44,713 nt of DNA from Bacilli bacterium (GTDB taxonomy: Bacteria; Bacillota_I; Bacilli_A; RF39; UBA660), in the NCBI GenBank assembly GCA_017622175.1, contig JAGARQ010000041.1, positions 1 to 44,713 on the forward strand. The letters are read 5' to 3'. Position numbers and translations under genes: made by a program. Under the pieces are notes generated by a model that worked only from the letters and a program-made list of their open reading frames with translations, did no database searches and was not told the DNA's origin. Shown here piece by piece: positions 32,056-40,697 of this stretch (position 1 is its first letter; every line of letters begins with the position of its first letter).

Positions 32056-33369
32056 TTATAAATTTCTTTTAATTAGTTGGTTTAATTCAACTGCATATTC
32101 CATAGGAAGCTCTTCTCTAAATTTTTCTAAGAAACCTAGTACAATTAATTCCATAGCTCTCTCACGAGATATTCCTCTACTCATTAAGTAAAATAAATTA
32201 TCTTCACTAATTTTTGAAACAGTAGCTTCATGTTCAATATTACTACTTATGTTATAGCAAGAATTAATTGGAATTGTATCACTCTTAGATTTCTCATCAA
32301 GTATTAAAGTATCACACTTAACATTAGCTACACTATTTACTGCATTAGTATCAATATATACTTTACCACGATATGTTGCATTACCACCATTTCTCGCAAT
32401 ACTCTTAGAAATAATATTACTTTTGGTATTCTTACCTAAGTGAATCATTCTAGCTCCACTATCTTGTTCTTGTCCTGAAGATGCAACAGATATTGTAATA
32501 CAAGTCCCTTCCGAATTATCACCCTTTAATATACAACAAGGATATTTCATAGTAACTTTACTTCCAATATTACCATCTATCCATTCCATAGTACCATTTT
32601 CATCAACCATTGCTCTTTTAGTAACAAGGTTATAAACATTATTAGCCCAGTTTTGAATAGTTGAATAACGACACTTACTATTCTTACCAACATAAATCTC
32701 TACTACTGCTGCATGAAGAGATGATTCACTATAAGTTGGTGCAGTACATCCTTCTATATAATGTAAATCACTATTATCATCAACAATAATTAATGTTCTT
32801 TCAAATTGACCCATGTTCTTACTATTAATTCTAAAATAACTTTGAAGCGGTCTATCTAACTTAGTATTTTTAGGAACGTATATAAAACTACCTCCACTAA
32901 ATACTGCTCCATTTAAAGCTGCAAACTTGTTTTCATCATTACTAACAATCTTTCCAAAATATTTTTCCACAAGTTCTGGGTAATCTTTCATAGCTCTTTC
33001 AATCGAAGTAAATACAACTTTCTTCTTTTCAAGCTCTTCAAGCATACTATGGTAAATTACTTCACTTTCATATTGAACACCCATACCACCTAAATGCTTT
33101 TCACTTTCAAGAACACCAAGTTCATCAAGTTCATCCACTACTGGTTTTAAAACACTATTCCAATCATTACTAATAGCATCATCTTTTTCATTCGATTTAT
33201 AATAAACAATTTTTGAAAAATCAAGGTCAATATGAGGACCAAACTTAGGCATATCTATTTCATTAAAGTTCTTAAAACTTTTAAGTCTATAGTCTCTTAC
33301 CCAATCAGCCTCATGCTTTTTATCAGATATTGCCTTAATTTTCTCCTCATCTAATCCTATTATTTCCAT
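32056..33369 (-). CDS. sufB: Fe-S cluster scaffold SufB
   Basis: Core subunit of the SufBCD scaffold that assembles Fe-S clusters and passes them to targets. 437 residues, slightly shorter than the usual 465. The beta-helix core has SFIYVPKNTKLDRPLQSYFR, WIDGNIGSKVTMKYPCCILK and SVASSGQEQDSGARMIHLGK; the conserved C-terminal helix region is FYLMSRGISRERAMELIVLG. GGTGAT lies before the ATG. Last gene of the operon, 14 bases after an unrecognised gene. Confidence 0.94.
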   Translation of the reverse strand: MEIIGLDEEKIKAISDKKHEADWVRDYRLKSFKNFNEIDMPKFGPHIDLDFSKIVYYKSNEKDDAISNDWNSVLKPVVDELDELGVLESEKHLGGMGVQYESEVIYHSMLEELEKKKVVFTSIERAMKDYPELVEKYFGKIVSNDENKFAALNGAVFSGGSFIYVPKNTKLDRPLQSYFRINSKNMGQFERTLIIVDDNSDLHYIEGCTAPTYSESSLHAAVVEIYVGKNSKCRYSTIQNWANNVYNLVTKRAMVDENGTMEWIDGNIGSKVTMKYPCCILKGDNSEGTCITISVASSGQEQDSGARMIHLGKNTKSNIISKSIARNGGNATYRGKVYIDTNAVNSVANVKCDTLILDEKSKSDTIPINSCYNISSNIEHEATVSKISEDNLFYLMSRGISRERAMELIVLGFLEKFREELPMEYAVELNQLIKRNL

Positions 33370-33383
33370 TTAAATCACCATTT

Positions 33384-33899
33384 CTATTTTGAATAGACTT
33401 TTTTTACTCCACGTTCTGCAAAAAAACTATCCATTTCTACTTTACTATGTTCATCTTTTACTTTTGTATCAACTAAAAGCATAATATCACGAGTACTTAA
33501 CTTTCCTTGTTCTAATCTTCTTTCAATCAATTCAGCTCTATTATGAAAGTAATAACCACTTCTTAAAACGTAATCTTCAACTTCTTTAAGGCTTACCTCA
33601 TCCTTATGAAAAACACGTTTAAAATCAACATCAGAAAGTAACCAAGCTTCTCCCGTTGCTTCTTCACCACATACATGTTCAATCTTAGTTCCAAAATAAT
33701 CTTCAGTACTATATGCATTTGTTGTATTAGGTATTCTTCTATATATTGGAGCTAATTCTCCTGGATTTAATACATTAATATATGTATCTCCTCTATTTAA
33801 TAAAACAACTCTTGAAACAGCATCAGTATATTCTAATCCATTATGTTCCTTATCAAAATATCTTACATCTGCTACTGTTAAATCTTTTACTTTAATCAT
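33384..33899 (-). CDS. Unknown protein encoded within the SUF operon
   Basis: 171 residues, soluble, not recognised. It begins MIKVKDLTVADVRYFD, continues with LNRGDTYINVLNPGELAPIY, HVCGEEATGEAWLLSDVDFK and GYYFHNRAELIERRLEQGKL, and has only one Cys (in HVCGEE), so it is unlikely to bind a cluster alone. It overlaps the sufU stop by 8 bases, has GGAGGAG before its ATG, and leads to sufB 14 bases later. The position implies cotranslation with the SUF proteins; the role is unknown. The run of His and Cys residues could be metal-related, but that is a guess. Confidence 0.75.
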   Translation of the reverse strand: MIKVKDLTVADVRYFDKEHNGLEYTDAVSRVVLLNRGDTYINVLNPGELAPIYRRIPNTTNAYSTEDYFGTKIEHVCGEEATGEAWLLSDVDFKRVFHKDEVSLKEVEDYVLRSGYYFHNRAELIERRLEQGKLSTRDIMLLVDTKVKDEHSKVEMDSFFAERGVKKVYSK

Positions 33900-34320
33900 C
33901 TTTTTTCTCCTCCAGCATCTCTCTTATTGCAACACTTGGTAATAATGCACAATTCTTTCTATTTGGTTGTTTACAAATTTCATCATACACATTAAGTTCC
34001 CCAAGTATTTCACTATCATATTCTTCTTCATTAATCATCTTACGATAATTATCTATAATTAAATTTACTTCTTCTACTTTCTTTCCAATTAAACTTCTGA
34101 TCATAATTGAAGTAGCCGAAGTACTAATAGCACAAGCTTCTCCATCAAATCTTATATCCTTTACAATTCCATCTTCTATCTTCATCATAAAATCAAGATT
34201 ATCAATACAACTCTCACTATTAGTATTAACTTTCATATAACTTTCATCTTCAATTAATCCTCTATTCATCGGATCTTGATAATTATCTAGTATTATTTCT
34301 CTACGTAAATTACTATCCAT
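33892..34320 (-). CDS. sufU: SufU sulfur-transfer protein
   Basis: Zinc-containing sulfurtransferase that takes persulfide from SufS in Gram-positive SUF systems. 142 residues. The three conserved Cys positions are present: SESCIDNLDF (Cys and Asp of the CxD zinc site), GEACAISTSATSIM (usual GEGCSIS) and RKNCALLPSVAI (usual R/KCA). AGGAGG precedes the ATG. It lies between sufS and the unknown gene, the usual position after sufS. Confidence 0.92.
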   Translation of the reverse strand: MDSNLRREIILDNYQDPMNRGLIEDESYMKVNTNSESCIDNLDFMMKIEDGIVKDIRFDGEACAISTSATSIMIRSLIGKKVEEVNLIIDNYRKMINEEEYDSEILGELNVYDEICKQPNRKNCALLPSVAIREMLEEKKDD

Positions 34321-34328
34321 AATACCTC

Positions 34329-35522
34329 CTATATAACTATCTTAAATATATCTTCACTATTTTTTAAAACTTCAATAAGTTTATCAACATCATTTTTATC
34401 ATTATATAAATACATACTAACTCTAACAGTATTTTTAACACCTATTTCATCCTTAAGCATCTTAGTACAATGATTTCCAGCTCTAACATAAATATTATAA
34501 TTATTTAAATAAATTGAACTATCTTGGGCAAAAACACCATCAATATTAAATGCTAGTATACCACTTTCACTATTCTCATTATAAATTTTAATATTAGGAA
34601 TATTCTTTAACTCACTAACTAAGTACTTTTTAAGTTCCATCTCATGTTTATGAATATTATCTATTCCAATATTCTCTAAATATAAAATAGCTTCTCTAAG
34701 ACCAATTACTTCTGCAATCGCAGGAGTACCTGCCTCAAACTTAGTAACTCCCTTTTTCAATTCATAAGAGTTATCTTCCTCAAAGAAATTATTCATTCCC
34801 CCACCATAACATAACGGTTCCATATCATTTAAATATTTCTTCTTTAAAACTAAACATCCTACTCCAGTAGGTCCACACATCTTATGTCCAGAAAAGCTTA
34901 AAAAATCTATATTACTATTTTTAAAATCAACCTTCATGTGAGGCACACTTTGTGCACCATCTACACAAAAGTAAATATCTTTTTCTTTACAAATTTTACC
35001 AATACTTTCAATATCTCTAACATCACCAATTACATTAGTAACATGAGCAATAGAAATAACTTTAGTCTTATCAGTAATACTTTTTCTTACACTTTCTACT
35101 GTTAAAGAATAATCATTATCAAGTTCCATATACTTAATAACAATCCCCTTCTTTTCACTAAGTTTTATCCAAGGAAGAACATTTGAAGCATGTTCACTCT
35201 TAGTAAGTAGCACTTCATCTCCCTTATTTAAAACTTTCTCCATATATCCAAATACAACCATATTTATAGACATTGTTGTACCACTAGTAAAAATAACCTC
35301 ATCACTATCAGAATTAATAAATTTAGAAACAACTACTCTAGTATCATCATATAGTTTATTAGTCTTAATAGCTGCATCATAATCTCCCCTATGAATATTG
35401 GAAGTATGTTTAGTATAATAATCAATCACACTATTAACAACACATTTAGGTTTTAAAGTTGTTGCACCATTATCAAAAAATACAATATCATTATCTAACA
35501 TTGTAAAATCTTCTCTATGCAT
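34329..35522 (-). CDS. sufS: Cysteine desulfurase SufS
   Basis: Pyridoxal-phosphate enzyme that takes sulfur from cysteine as a persulfide. 397 residues. Substrate and PLP motifs: VIFTSGTTMSINMV, THVTN-type AHVTNVIGD, VDGAQSVPHM (PLP Asp and Gln), FSGHKMCGPTGVGCL (Schiff-base Lys) and RAGNHCTKML for the catalytic Cys loop, where most SufS have RxGHHCA. AGGAGGTGA precedes the ATG. Confidence 0.95.
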   Translation of the reverse strand: MHREDFTMLDNDIVFFDNGATTLKPKCVVNSVIDYYTKHTSNIHRGDYDAAIKTNKLYDDTRVVVSKFINSDSDEVIFTSGTTMSINMVVFGYMEKVLNKGDEVLLTKSEHASNVLPWIKLSEKKGIVIKYMELDNDYSLTVESVRKSITDKTKVISIAHVTNVIGDVRDIESIGKICKEKDIYFCVDGAQSVPHMKVDFKNSNIDFLSFSGHKMCGPTGVGCLVLKKKYLNDMEPLCYGGGMNNFFEEDNSYELKKGVTKFEAGTPAIAEVIGLREAILYLENIGIDNIHKHEMELKKYLVSELKNIPNIKIYNENSESGILAFNIDGVFAQDSSIYLNNYNIYVRAGNHCTKMLKDEIGVKNTVRVSMYLYNDKNDVDKLIEVLKNSEDIFKIVI

Positions 35523-35533
35523 ATCTTCACCTC

Positions 35534-36112
35534 CTAAATCTTTTCAATTTCATCTAAAAATAACTTTATTTTATCCTTTTCAATACTATCACTATTAATT
35601 AGAAAACCATTTAACAATAATCTATAAGCAACTTCTCTGCTTATACCTCTACTCATTAAATAAAACATTGCCTCATCTTTAAATTTACCAATATAAGCAG
35701 CATGATTACTATCGACATCATAATTATCTATTAATAAATTAGGACAAATTGCACTTTTACCATTATCCATATTTATAATTTGATTATCCTGATTACAAAT
35801 ACATTTACTACTATTTTTTAAAACAACCCCATCAACATAATACATTAACTTATTACAAAATACATTAACACCATGATTATATAATTCACTATGAGTATTT
35901 TTCTTTAAATGATTAACTTTAATACTAAACTTATTATCATCATAATTAATATTATTATAGTAATAATCAAGTCTAACTCCTTCTTTATCTAAATCAATAA
36001 TAACTTCACTGCTACTATTAATTGAAAAATGATAAATAATTGTATCTTCTTTTATATTATATTTATAATTCTTATTTTCGTTATCTTCAACAATATATAT
36101 TACCTTAGACAT
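35534..36112 (-). CDS. sufD: Short SufD-like protein
   Basis: 192 residues against the usual 400 or more for SufD. The C-terminal signature is present: YDVDSNHAAYIGKFKDEAMF with the conserved His, then YLMSRGISREVAYRLLLNGF. The N-terminal half of a normal SufD is missing, and this is not an artefact of the start: sufC ends right there and overlaps by 8 bases. The middle (YYYNNINYDDNKFSIKVNHL, HSELYNHGVNVF) looks like a reduced beta-helix. It should still pair with SufB, as the order sufC-sufD is normal, but with a smaller interface. Confidence 0.82.
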   Translation of the reverse strand: MSKVIYIVEDNENKNYKYNIKEDTIIYHFSINSSSEVIIDLDKEGVRLDYYYNNINYDDNKFSIKVNHLKKNTHSELYNHGVNVFCNKLMYYVDGVVLKNSSKCICNQDNQIINMDNGKSAICPNLLIDNYDVDSNHAAYIGKFKDEAMFYLMSRGISREVAYRLLLNGFLINSDSIEKDKIKLFLDEIEKI

Positions 36113-36857
36113 TTACACCAGATCCTATTCCTAAATAACCATCCTTTTCAACAGTAAACGCTAAATCAATATTACCAGTTTTTTGGATTTTTCCATCAAC
36201 CATAACATGAACATAATCTGGTTTAATATATTCAAGTATTCTAGGATAATGTGTAATAATTAAAATACTTGTTTCAGGATTTTCCTTAATATATTCATTA
36301 ATATTTTCACAAACAATTCTTAAACTATCAACATCAAGTCCAGAATCTAATTCATCTAAAATAATAAACTTTGGTTTTAAAACCTTTAATTGTAAAACCT
36401 CATTCTTTTTCTTTTCTCCACCACTAAAACCTTGATTTAAAGATCTATGTAACATATTACTATCAAGACTAACACTCTTCATAGCACTATCCATATCTTT
36501 AATAAAAGAATATAAATTTACTTTTTCACCAGTAATTTCACCTTTAGCAGTTCTTAAAAATTCACTATTAGAAACGCCCTCAATTACAGTAGGATCTTGC
36601 ATGCAAAGAAAAATACCCTTCTTTGCTCTTTCATTCACTTCCAATGAAACAATATTATCATTATCAAATAAAATATCTCCACCAGTAACTTCATATCCAT
36701 AATGTCCCATTAAAACTTTAGCTAAAGTACTTTTACCAGTACCATTAGGTCCCATAATAGCATGAATCTCTGAACTATTTATTTTTAAAGAAAAATCTTT
36801 TAATATTTCAATTTCTTTATCTTTAACCTTAGCATTTAAATGATTAATTTCTAACAT
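36105..36857 (-). CDS. sufC: SUF ATPase SufC
   Basis: ABC-type ATPase of the SufBCD scaffold. 250 residues. Walker A is IMGPNGTGKSTL, the signature is NQGFSGGEKKKNEVLQL, Walker B is PKFIILDELDSGLD, and the His switch is LIITHYPRIL. The start at 36857 is taken because GGAG lies 9 bases upstream; the frame to 36872 has no site. First gene of the operon behind a promoter at 36922-36950. Confidence 0.96.
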   Translation of the reverse strand: MLEINHLNAKVKDKEIEILKDFSLKINSSEIHAIMGPNGTGKSTLAKVLMGHYGYEVTGGDILFDNDNIVSLEVNERAKKGIFLCMQDPTVIEGVSNSEFLRTAKGEITGEKVNLYSFIKDMDSAMKSVSLDSNMLHRSLNQGFSGGEKKKNEVLQLKVLKPKFIILDELDSGLDVDSLRIVCENINEYIKENPETSILIITHYPRILEYIKPDYVHVMVDGKIQKTGNIDLAFTVEKDGYLGIGSGVNV

Positions 36858-36921
36858 CTTGCTCATCTCCATCTATAAATATATTTTGTACTAAAATCTA
36901 CCAAAATATAAAATCACTTAT

Positions 36922-36950
36922 ATTCTATCACAAAAGAGATAACTATACAA
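36922..36950 (-). promoter_or_regulatory. Promoter of the SUF operon
   Basis: Minus-strand TTGTAT and TAGAAT separated by 17 bases; the -35 box overlaps the T tail of the preceding gene's terminator. Confidence 0.65.
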
Positions 36951-36979
36951 AAAAAAGATCACCGAAATGATCTTTTTTT
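36949..36979 (-). terminator. Terminator after the large acidic protein gene
   Basis: Minus-strand stem AAAAAAGATCA / TGATCTTTTTT with a TTTCGG loop and T tail. Confidence 0.9.
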
Positions 36980-36993
36980 ATTAATATTTTTAA

Positions 36994-39018
36994 TTATTGA
37001 TCTAATAAAGTTTGAGCATCTGCTAAAATTCTAACAAGTTCTTCTTTACCTTCAACTTGTGGTCTTAAAGATTCAAGTTCTCTTGATTGACTAGCAATAA
37101 CTTTATCTTGATCACGAACTTTATTTTCTAATACTTCAAGTTTTGCTTCAAGTTTAGTAACTATTGTTTCGTAGTTCTTTAATTTATTCTTTAAAACTTC
37201 AGCATCTCTTAATTGCCCTCTTGCTTTATCAACAACTTTCTTATAAGCTGCAGCCGCTTGATCTAATTTATCTTCATAAGATGCAATTACTTGTTTTTGA
37301 CTCTTATTTTGTCTAATTAAATTAGTCATTGTAGAAGCAACATCTTCAATAATTGAATCCTTTGCTCCACCAACTTTATAACTAAAGTCATTATAACTAT
37401 CATCTACATCAATCTTATCAGCATGTACTGTTGAATCAGCAAATATATCAGATTCTAAATCTACATCAAATAAATCATTTTTAAAATCTGAAACTACATC
37501 TTCAACTGGTAAATCTTCTTCAACATCAGTATATACATCTTCTGTAGATCCAACTTCTTCATTAAAGTCAAATTCCATTAATTTATCATCAGTAGTTTCA
37601 ACTGTATCTTCAACAATATCTTCTGAAACAACTTCACTTTCTTCACTAAGAGCATTAGCAAAAGCTTCATCCATTGCTTCACTAACTTCATCTACAGGAG
37701 CTTCTTCTGTTACTTCAGTTTCAACATCTGCTGTTGGAATTTCTTCTTCAACTGGAACTTCATCAGCAACAACTTCTTCTGGAACTGTCTCTTCAACCGC
37801 AGTTTCTGGAACTGCACCTTCAACAGGAACATCTGCAGTAACTTCTTCTGAAACAAATTCTTCTTCTGGAACAACTGTTCCTTCAAAAGCCATATCAGAA
37901 TCTAAATCAGTTGGAACATCAACTGGAGTTTCTTCAGGAACTACAGCATCGTTTACTGCTCCTTCGGCAACCGGTGCTTCTGTTACTGCTTCTCCAGTAA
38001 CAACTTCATCTGTATTTTCAACAGGTAACTCTGTATTTTCTTCTACAGGATTATCAACTAAACTTTGATCTAATTGAAGTGGATCATCAACTTCAACAAC
38101 CTCTTCTTGAACTGTTTCTTCTTGATTAATTGAATCAGGAATAACTGAAATAGGTTCTTCTGAATCATCATCCTCTTCATCTTCCTCAACTTCTTCAGTT
38201 GGAGTAACTGCCTCAGTTGAAGTATGAACCTCTGCAGTACTTGCATCAACAACAGAAGGTTCTACAGGAAGTGGTTCTTCTACTGAAGCACCATCCATTA
38301 CTGACTCAAAGTCCTTTTCAGTAATATCAGCGGCATTAAATCCAACAACTTTTTCTTCTGCTTGCATAGCACCATCAATAGTTTCTTGAGTTACTTCAGT
38401 ATTTTGAACATCTAAAGGTGCTTCTTCTGCTTGAGCAACAAACATACGATTTGTAATTGAATACTCTAAAACAGGAGAATCTGCTGTATTTTTACTTAAA
38501 TATAATGTTTCATTATTTTTAATTGCAATAAAACTAAAATATTGGTTATCTAATATATTATTACCACTATAATCACAAACAGTAGCCTCAGAAAATTGAT
38601 CATTAAAAATAAATCTTCCCTCTGGCCCCATCTTAGCATTTATCTTTTCTTTAATACCTGCAGGTGTAGTAACAAGTTTTGTTGCTGCTAAAGGATCACT
38701 TCGCATACTATTAGCTTCAACAACACTTGGTGTAGTTGAATTAGCAACTTCAACTAATAAAAGCCCATCCATAATTGGCTTTATTGATTTATTTTCAAAT
38801 GGAATAACAACTGTTCCATTCGCATCAATAACACCAATAGATGATGCTACTACAACTGGGTCTATTGCTTCTACTAAAACTGTTGATGCAATAATATTAC
38901 CATTTGACATAGAAGTATTATCTAAAAAATAATATTGTCTACCCTCTTCTGTTAATCCATAAGTACATAAAATGTCATTACGATCCTTATATTTTACTAA
39001 TCCTTTTTGTATTTGCAT
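36994..39018 (-). CDS. Large acidic protein with WG-like N-terminus and C-terminal coiled coil
   Basis: 674 residues, cytosolic, no signal peptide, not recognised. Three parts are visible: (1) about 1-200, a beta-rich domain with WG-repeat-like units (SIGVIDANGTVVIPFENKSI, then YSGNNILDNQYFSFIAIKNN); (2) about 200-530, a Glu/Val/Pro/Asp/Thr-rich disordered stretch with many VPVE/VPE/VEE repeats; (3) about 560-674, a long coiled coil (TNLIRQNKSQKQVIASYEDK through VEGKEELVRILADAQTLLDQ). Such a layout suits a scaffold or cell-structure protein. GGGTGG precedes the ATG; a terminator follows, so it is monocistronic. The acidic spacer makes homology searches unreliable. Confidence 0.75.
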   Translation of the reverse strand: MQIQKGLVKYKDRNDILCTYGLTEEGRQYYFLDNTSMSNGNIIASTVLVEAIDPVVVASSIGVIDANGTVVIPFENKSIKPIMDGLLLVEVANSTTPSVVEANSMRSDPLAATKLVTTPAGIKEKINAKMGPEGRFIFNDQFSEATVCDYSGNNILDNQYFSFIAIKNNETLYLSKNTADSPVLEYSITNRMFVAQAEEAPLDVQNTEVTQETIDGAMQAEEKVVGFNAADITEKDFESVMDGASVEEPLPVEPSVVDASTAEVHTSTEAVTPTEEVEEDEEDDDSEEPISVIPDSINQEETVQEEVVEVDDPLQLDQSLVDNPVEENTELPVENTDEVVTGEAVTEAPVAEGAVNDAVVPEETPVDVPTDLDSDMAFEGTVVPEEEFVSEEVTADVPVEGAVPETAVEETVPEEVVADEVPVEEEIPTADVETEVTEEAPVDEVSEAMDEAFANALSEESEVVSEDIVEDTVETTDDKLMEFDFNEEVGSTEDVYTDVEEDLPVEDVVSDFKNDLFDVDLESDIFADSTVHADKIDVDDSYNDFSYKVGGAKDSIIEDVASTMTNLIRQNKSQKQVIASYEDKLDQAAAAYKKVVDKARGQLRDAEVLKNKLKNYETIVTKLEAKLEVLENKVRDQDKVIASQSRELESLRPQVEGKEELVRILADAQTLLDQ

Positions 39019-39179
39019 ATTAATACACCACCCAATTTTACTCTTCTTTTTTACCCTATTATATACCTTATATTAGCACAATTACTCTTTTTATACAACA
39101 CCAATTTTCAAAAATTCGCAACTTTTCTCCACCATTTGCAAAACACTAAACAATAAGATACAATTATCTTGGTGATAAT

Positions 39180-39923
39180 ATGAATGAAGGACAAAAATTA
39201 ACCCTACAAATGTCAATATTTTTCCTAATAAGTTTTGTACTTTTAGGTACTTTAGTTATAAAAGAAAAACAAAATGTTCTATTTTTACCAAAAATAGAAA
39301 CATCAATAACAAACTATATTTCAGAAAAATATAAGGATTTAGATATAAATAAATCAAAAATAATAGAAAAAGACGATATATTTAAAATGAAAGTAACCAA
39401 TAACAAAAATAAAAATCATTACTTTTATATAACTTATTCTAAAAAAAATATCACAGATACATATAAAACAGATTATTTAGAAGGAAAAACAATATTAAAT
39501 CATCTTAGTGATAAATTAGAAAAAGATATTGAATCAAAAACAAACAAAAAATATGAAATAACATTTGATAATACATTGAATAATTATTCAAATAAAGTAC
39601 AAGATAAAATATTAGAAGAAGACATAAATACTTTAAAAATATATACTGCAGAAAAAGAAATTGCAACTACATGGGATATAGAAACAATAACAAATAAAAT
39701 ATCCGACACAATGTCTACTCTAGATAAAAATAACTTTACGCCAAAAAATTACACAATCACTATAACCAATATAAATGATATAACTACATCAATAAAAATA
39801 TATAATTTAAAAAGTTCTTTACTAGAAAATAACAAATTACATATTATAATAAATGATATAATAAATAACAAGCAATCAAGTATTATAAAAGAAAATAAAA
39901 TCACATATGAATATTTAAATTAG
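39180..39923 (+). CDS. Membrane-anchored protein of unknown function
   Basis: 247 residues: one N-terminal membrane helix (about 10-27, MSIFFLISFVLLGTLVIK) and an Asn/Lys/Ile/Thr-rich extracellular part with repeated beta-strand patterns (FKMKVTNNKNKNHYFYITYS, NYTITITNINDITTSIKIYN). No motif recognised. GGTGATAAT lies just before the ATG. It is followed 10 bases later by the HIT gene, so the two are likely cotranscribed. Divergent from the large acidic protein gene across 161 bases in which I see nothing else clear. Confidence 0.7.
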   Translation: MNEGQKLTLQMSIFFLISFVLLGTLVIKEKQNVLFLPKIETSITNYISEKYKDLDINKSKIIEKDDIFKMKVTNNKNKNHYFYITYSKKNITDTYKTDYLEGKTILNHLSDKLEKDIESKTNKKYEITFDNTLNNYSNKVQDKILEEDINTLKIYTAEKEIATTWDIETITNKISDTMSTLDKNNFTPKNYTITITNINDITTSIKIYNLKSSLLENNKLHIIINDIINNKQSSIIKENKITYEYLN

Positions 39924-39933
39924 GAGGTATATT

Positions 39934-40326
39934 ATGAACGATTGTATTTTTTGTAAAATTATTAAAGGAGAATTACCATCAAAAACAGTATATGAAGACG
40001 ATTTAATCAAAGTAATTATGAACATCAATCCAACTACAAATGGACATCTACTTGTTCTACCAAAAGAACATTATGTAGATATATTCGATATTGATGAAAA
40101 AATCATTAATCATAGTTTTAAAGTAATTAGAGATACACTTTATCCACTACTAAGAGATAACCTAGGCTGTGAAGGAGTAACATTATCAGAAAACAATTTA
40201 CTTGGCCAAGAAGTGCATCACTTCCATATCCATGTAACACCACGTTATCAAAACGATTTAGTTGACTATATATATAATAAGGATAACTTAGAAGACTTAG
40301 ATACAGTATTTGAAAAATTACAATAA
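39934..40326 (+). CDS. HIT-family nucleotide hydrolase/transferase
   Basis: 130 residues. The histidine triad is HHFHIHVTPRY near 106-116, and the N-terminus CIFCKIIKGELPSKTVYED is the typical start of Hit/HinT proteins, with a Cys pair that may bind zinc. Family members hydrolyse nucleotide phosphoramidates or dinucleoside polyphosphates. AGGAGG lies 7 bases before the ATG. Confidence 0.93.
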   Translation: MNDCIFCKIIKGELPSKTVYEDDLIKVIMNINPTTNGHLLVLPKEHYVDIFDIDEKIINHSFKVIRDTLYPLLRDNLGCEGVTLSENNLLGQEVHHFHIHVTPRYQNDLVDYIYNKDNLEDLDTVFEKLQ

Positions 40327-40328
40327 TA

Positions 40329-40361
40329 AAAATACCAAGATAATTTCTTGGTATTTTTTTT
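40329..40361. terminator. Bidirectional terminator between HIT gene and the microprotein pair
   Basis: Stem AATACCAAGA / TCTTGGTATT with a TAATT loop, A run on one side and eight T on the other. Confidence 0.88.
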
Positions 40362-40470
40362 AGCACCCTAATGTGCCTCCTAAAATAATAGCTAATAAAA
40401 TATATAAAACAATAACTAATACAAAACCATTACCTCTGCCACAAGAAGCATTGTTTGTAGAATTACACAT
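40360..40470 (-). CDS. YjcZ-like membrane microprotein, 36 residues
   Basis: Reads MCNSTNNASCGRGNGFVLVI followed by VLYILLAIILGGTLGC: a short Cys/Asn/Gly head and one membrane helix. This is the shape of YjcZ-family sporulation proteins, tiny hydrophobic proteins made late in spore formation. AGGAGGTG precedes the ATG. It is second of a tandem pair, 14 bases after the next microprotein, and its stop abuts the terminator. Confidence 0.72.
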   Translation of the reverse strand: MCNSTNNASCGRGNGFVLVIVLYILLAIILGGTLGC

Positions 40471-40484
40471 TAAAATACACCTCC

Positions 40485-40565
40485 TTAAATATTAGCACCT
40501 AAAATAATAATTAAAAGAATAAATAATACTAAAACTATTGCGGAACCAGAAACATGATTATTCAT
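40485..40565 (-). CDS. YjcZ-like membrane microprotein, 26 residues
   Basis: Reads MNNHVSGSAIVLVLFILLII then ILGANI: a polar start and a single helix with the VLVLFILLII pattern typical of YjcZ proteins. AGGAGGA precedes the ATG. First of the tandem pair behind a CATANNNTA-type promoter. Too short for automatic gene callers, but the strong ribosome binding site and the paired structure make it credible. Confidence 0.72.
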   Translation of the reverse strand: MNNHVSGSAIVLVLFILLIIILGANI

Positions 40566-40596
40566 AAAACTTCCTCCTTTTTATATGCTTTCAAAA

Positions 40597-40624
40597 TATT
40601 CTATGGTAAAAGCACAATTTGTGT
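40597..40624 (-). promoter_or_regulatory. Mother-cell (SigK-like) promoter of the microprotein pair
   Basis: Minus-strand CATAGAATA matches CATANNNTA, with AC 17 bases upstream, as before cotE. It lies 31 bases before the first microprotein ATG. Confidence 0.5.
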
Positions 40625-40643
40625 GATAATTCTTTTATATTTA

Positions 40644-40672
40644 TTGCACTAAAAAAAAATTTTTGTTATTAT
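40644..40672 (+). promoter_or_regulatory. Promoter of prsA
   Basis: TTGCAC and TATTAT with a 17-base spacer that is an A run then T run, 25 bases before the prsA ATG. Confidence 0.6.
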
Positions 40673-40697
40673 AAATAATTGTATAGGAGGAAAAATT

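Noticed and set aside
38070-38252. A minus-strand Leu/Gln-rich frame
   Set aside because: Out-of-frame reading of the acidic repeat region of the large protein gene.
40127-40366. A 79-residue minus-strand frame
   Set aside because: Antisense to the HIT gene with no ribosome binding site.
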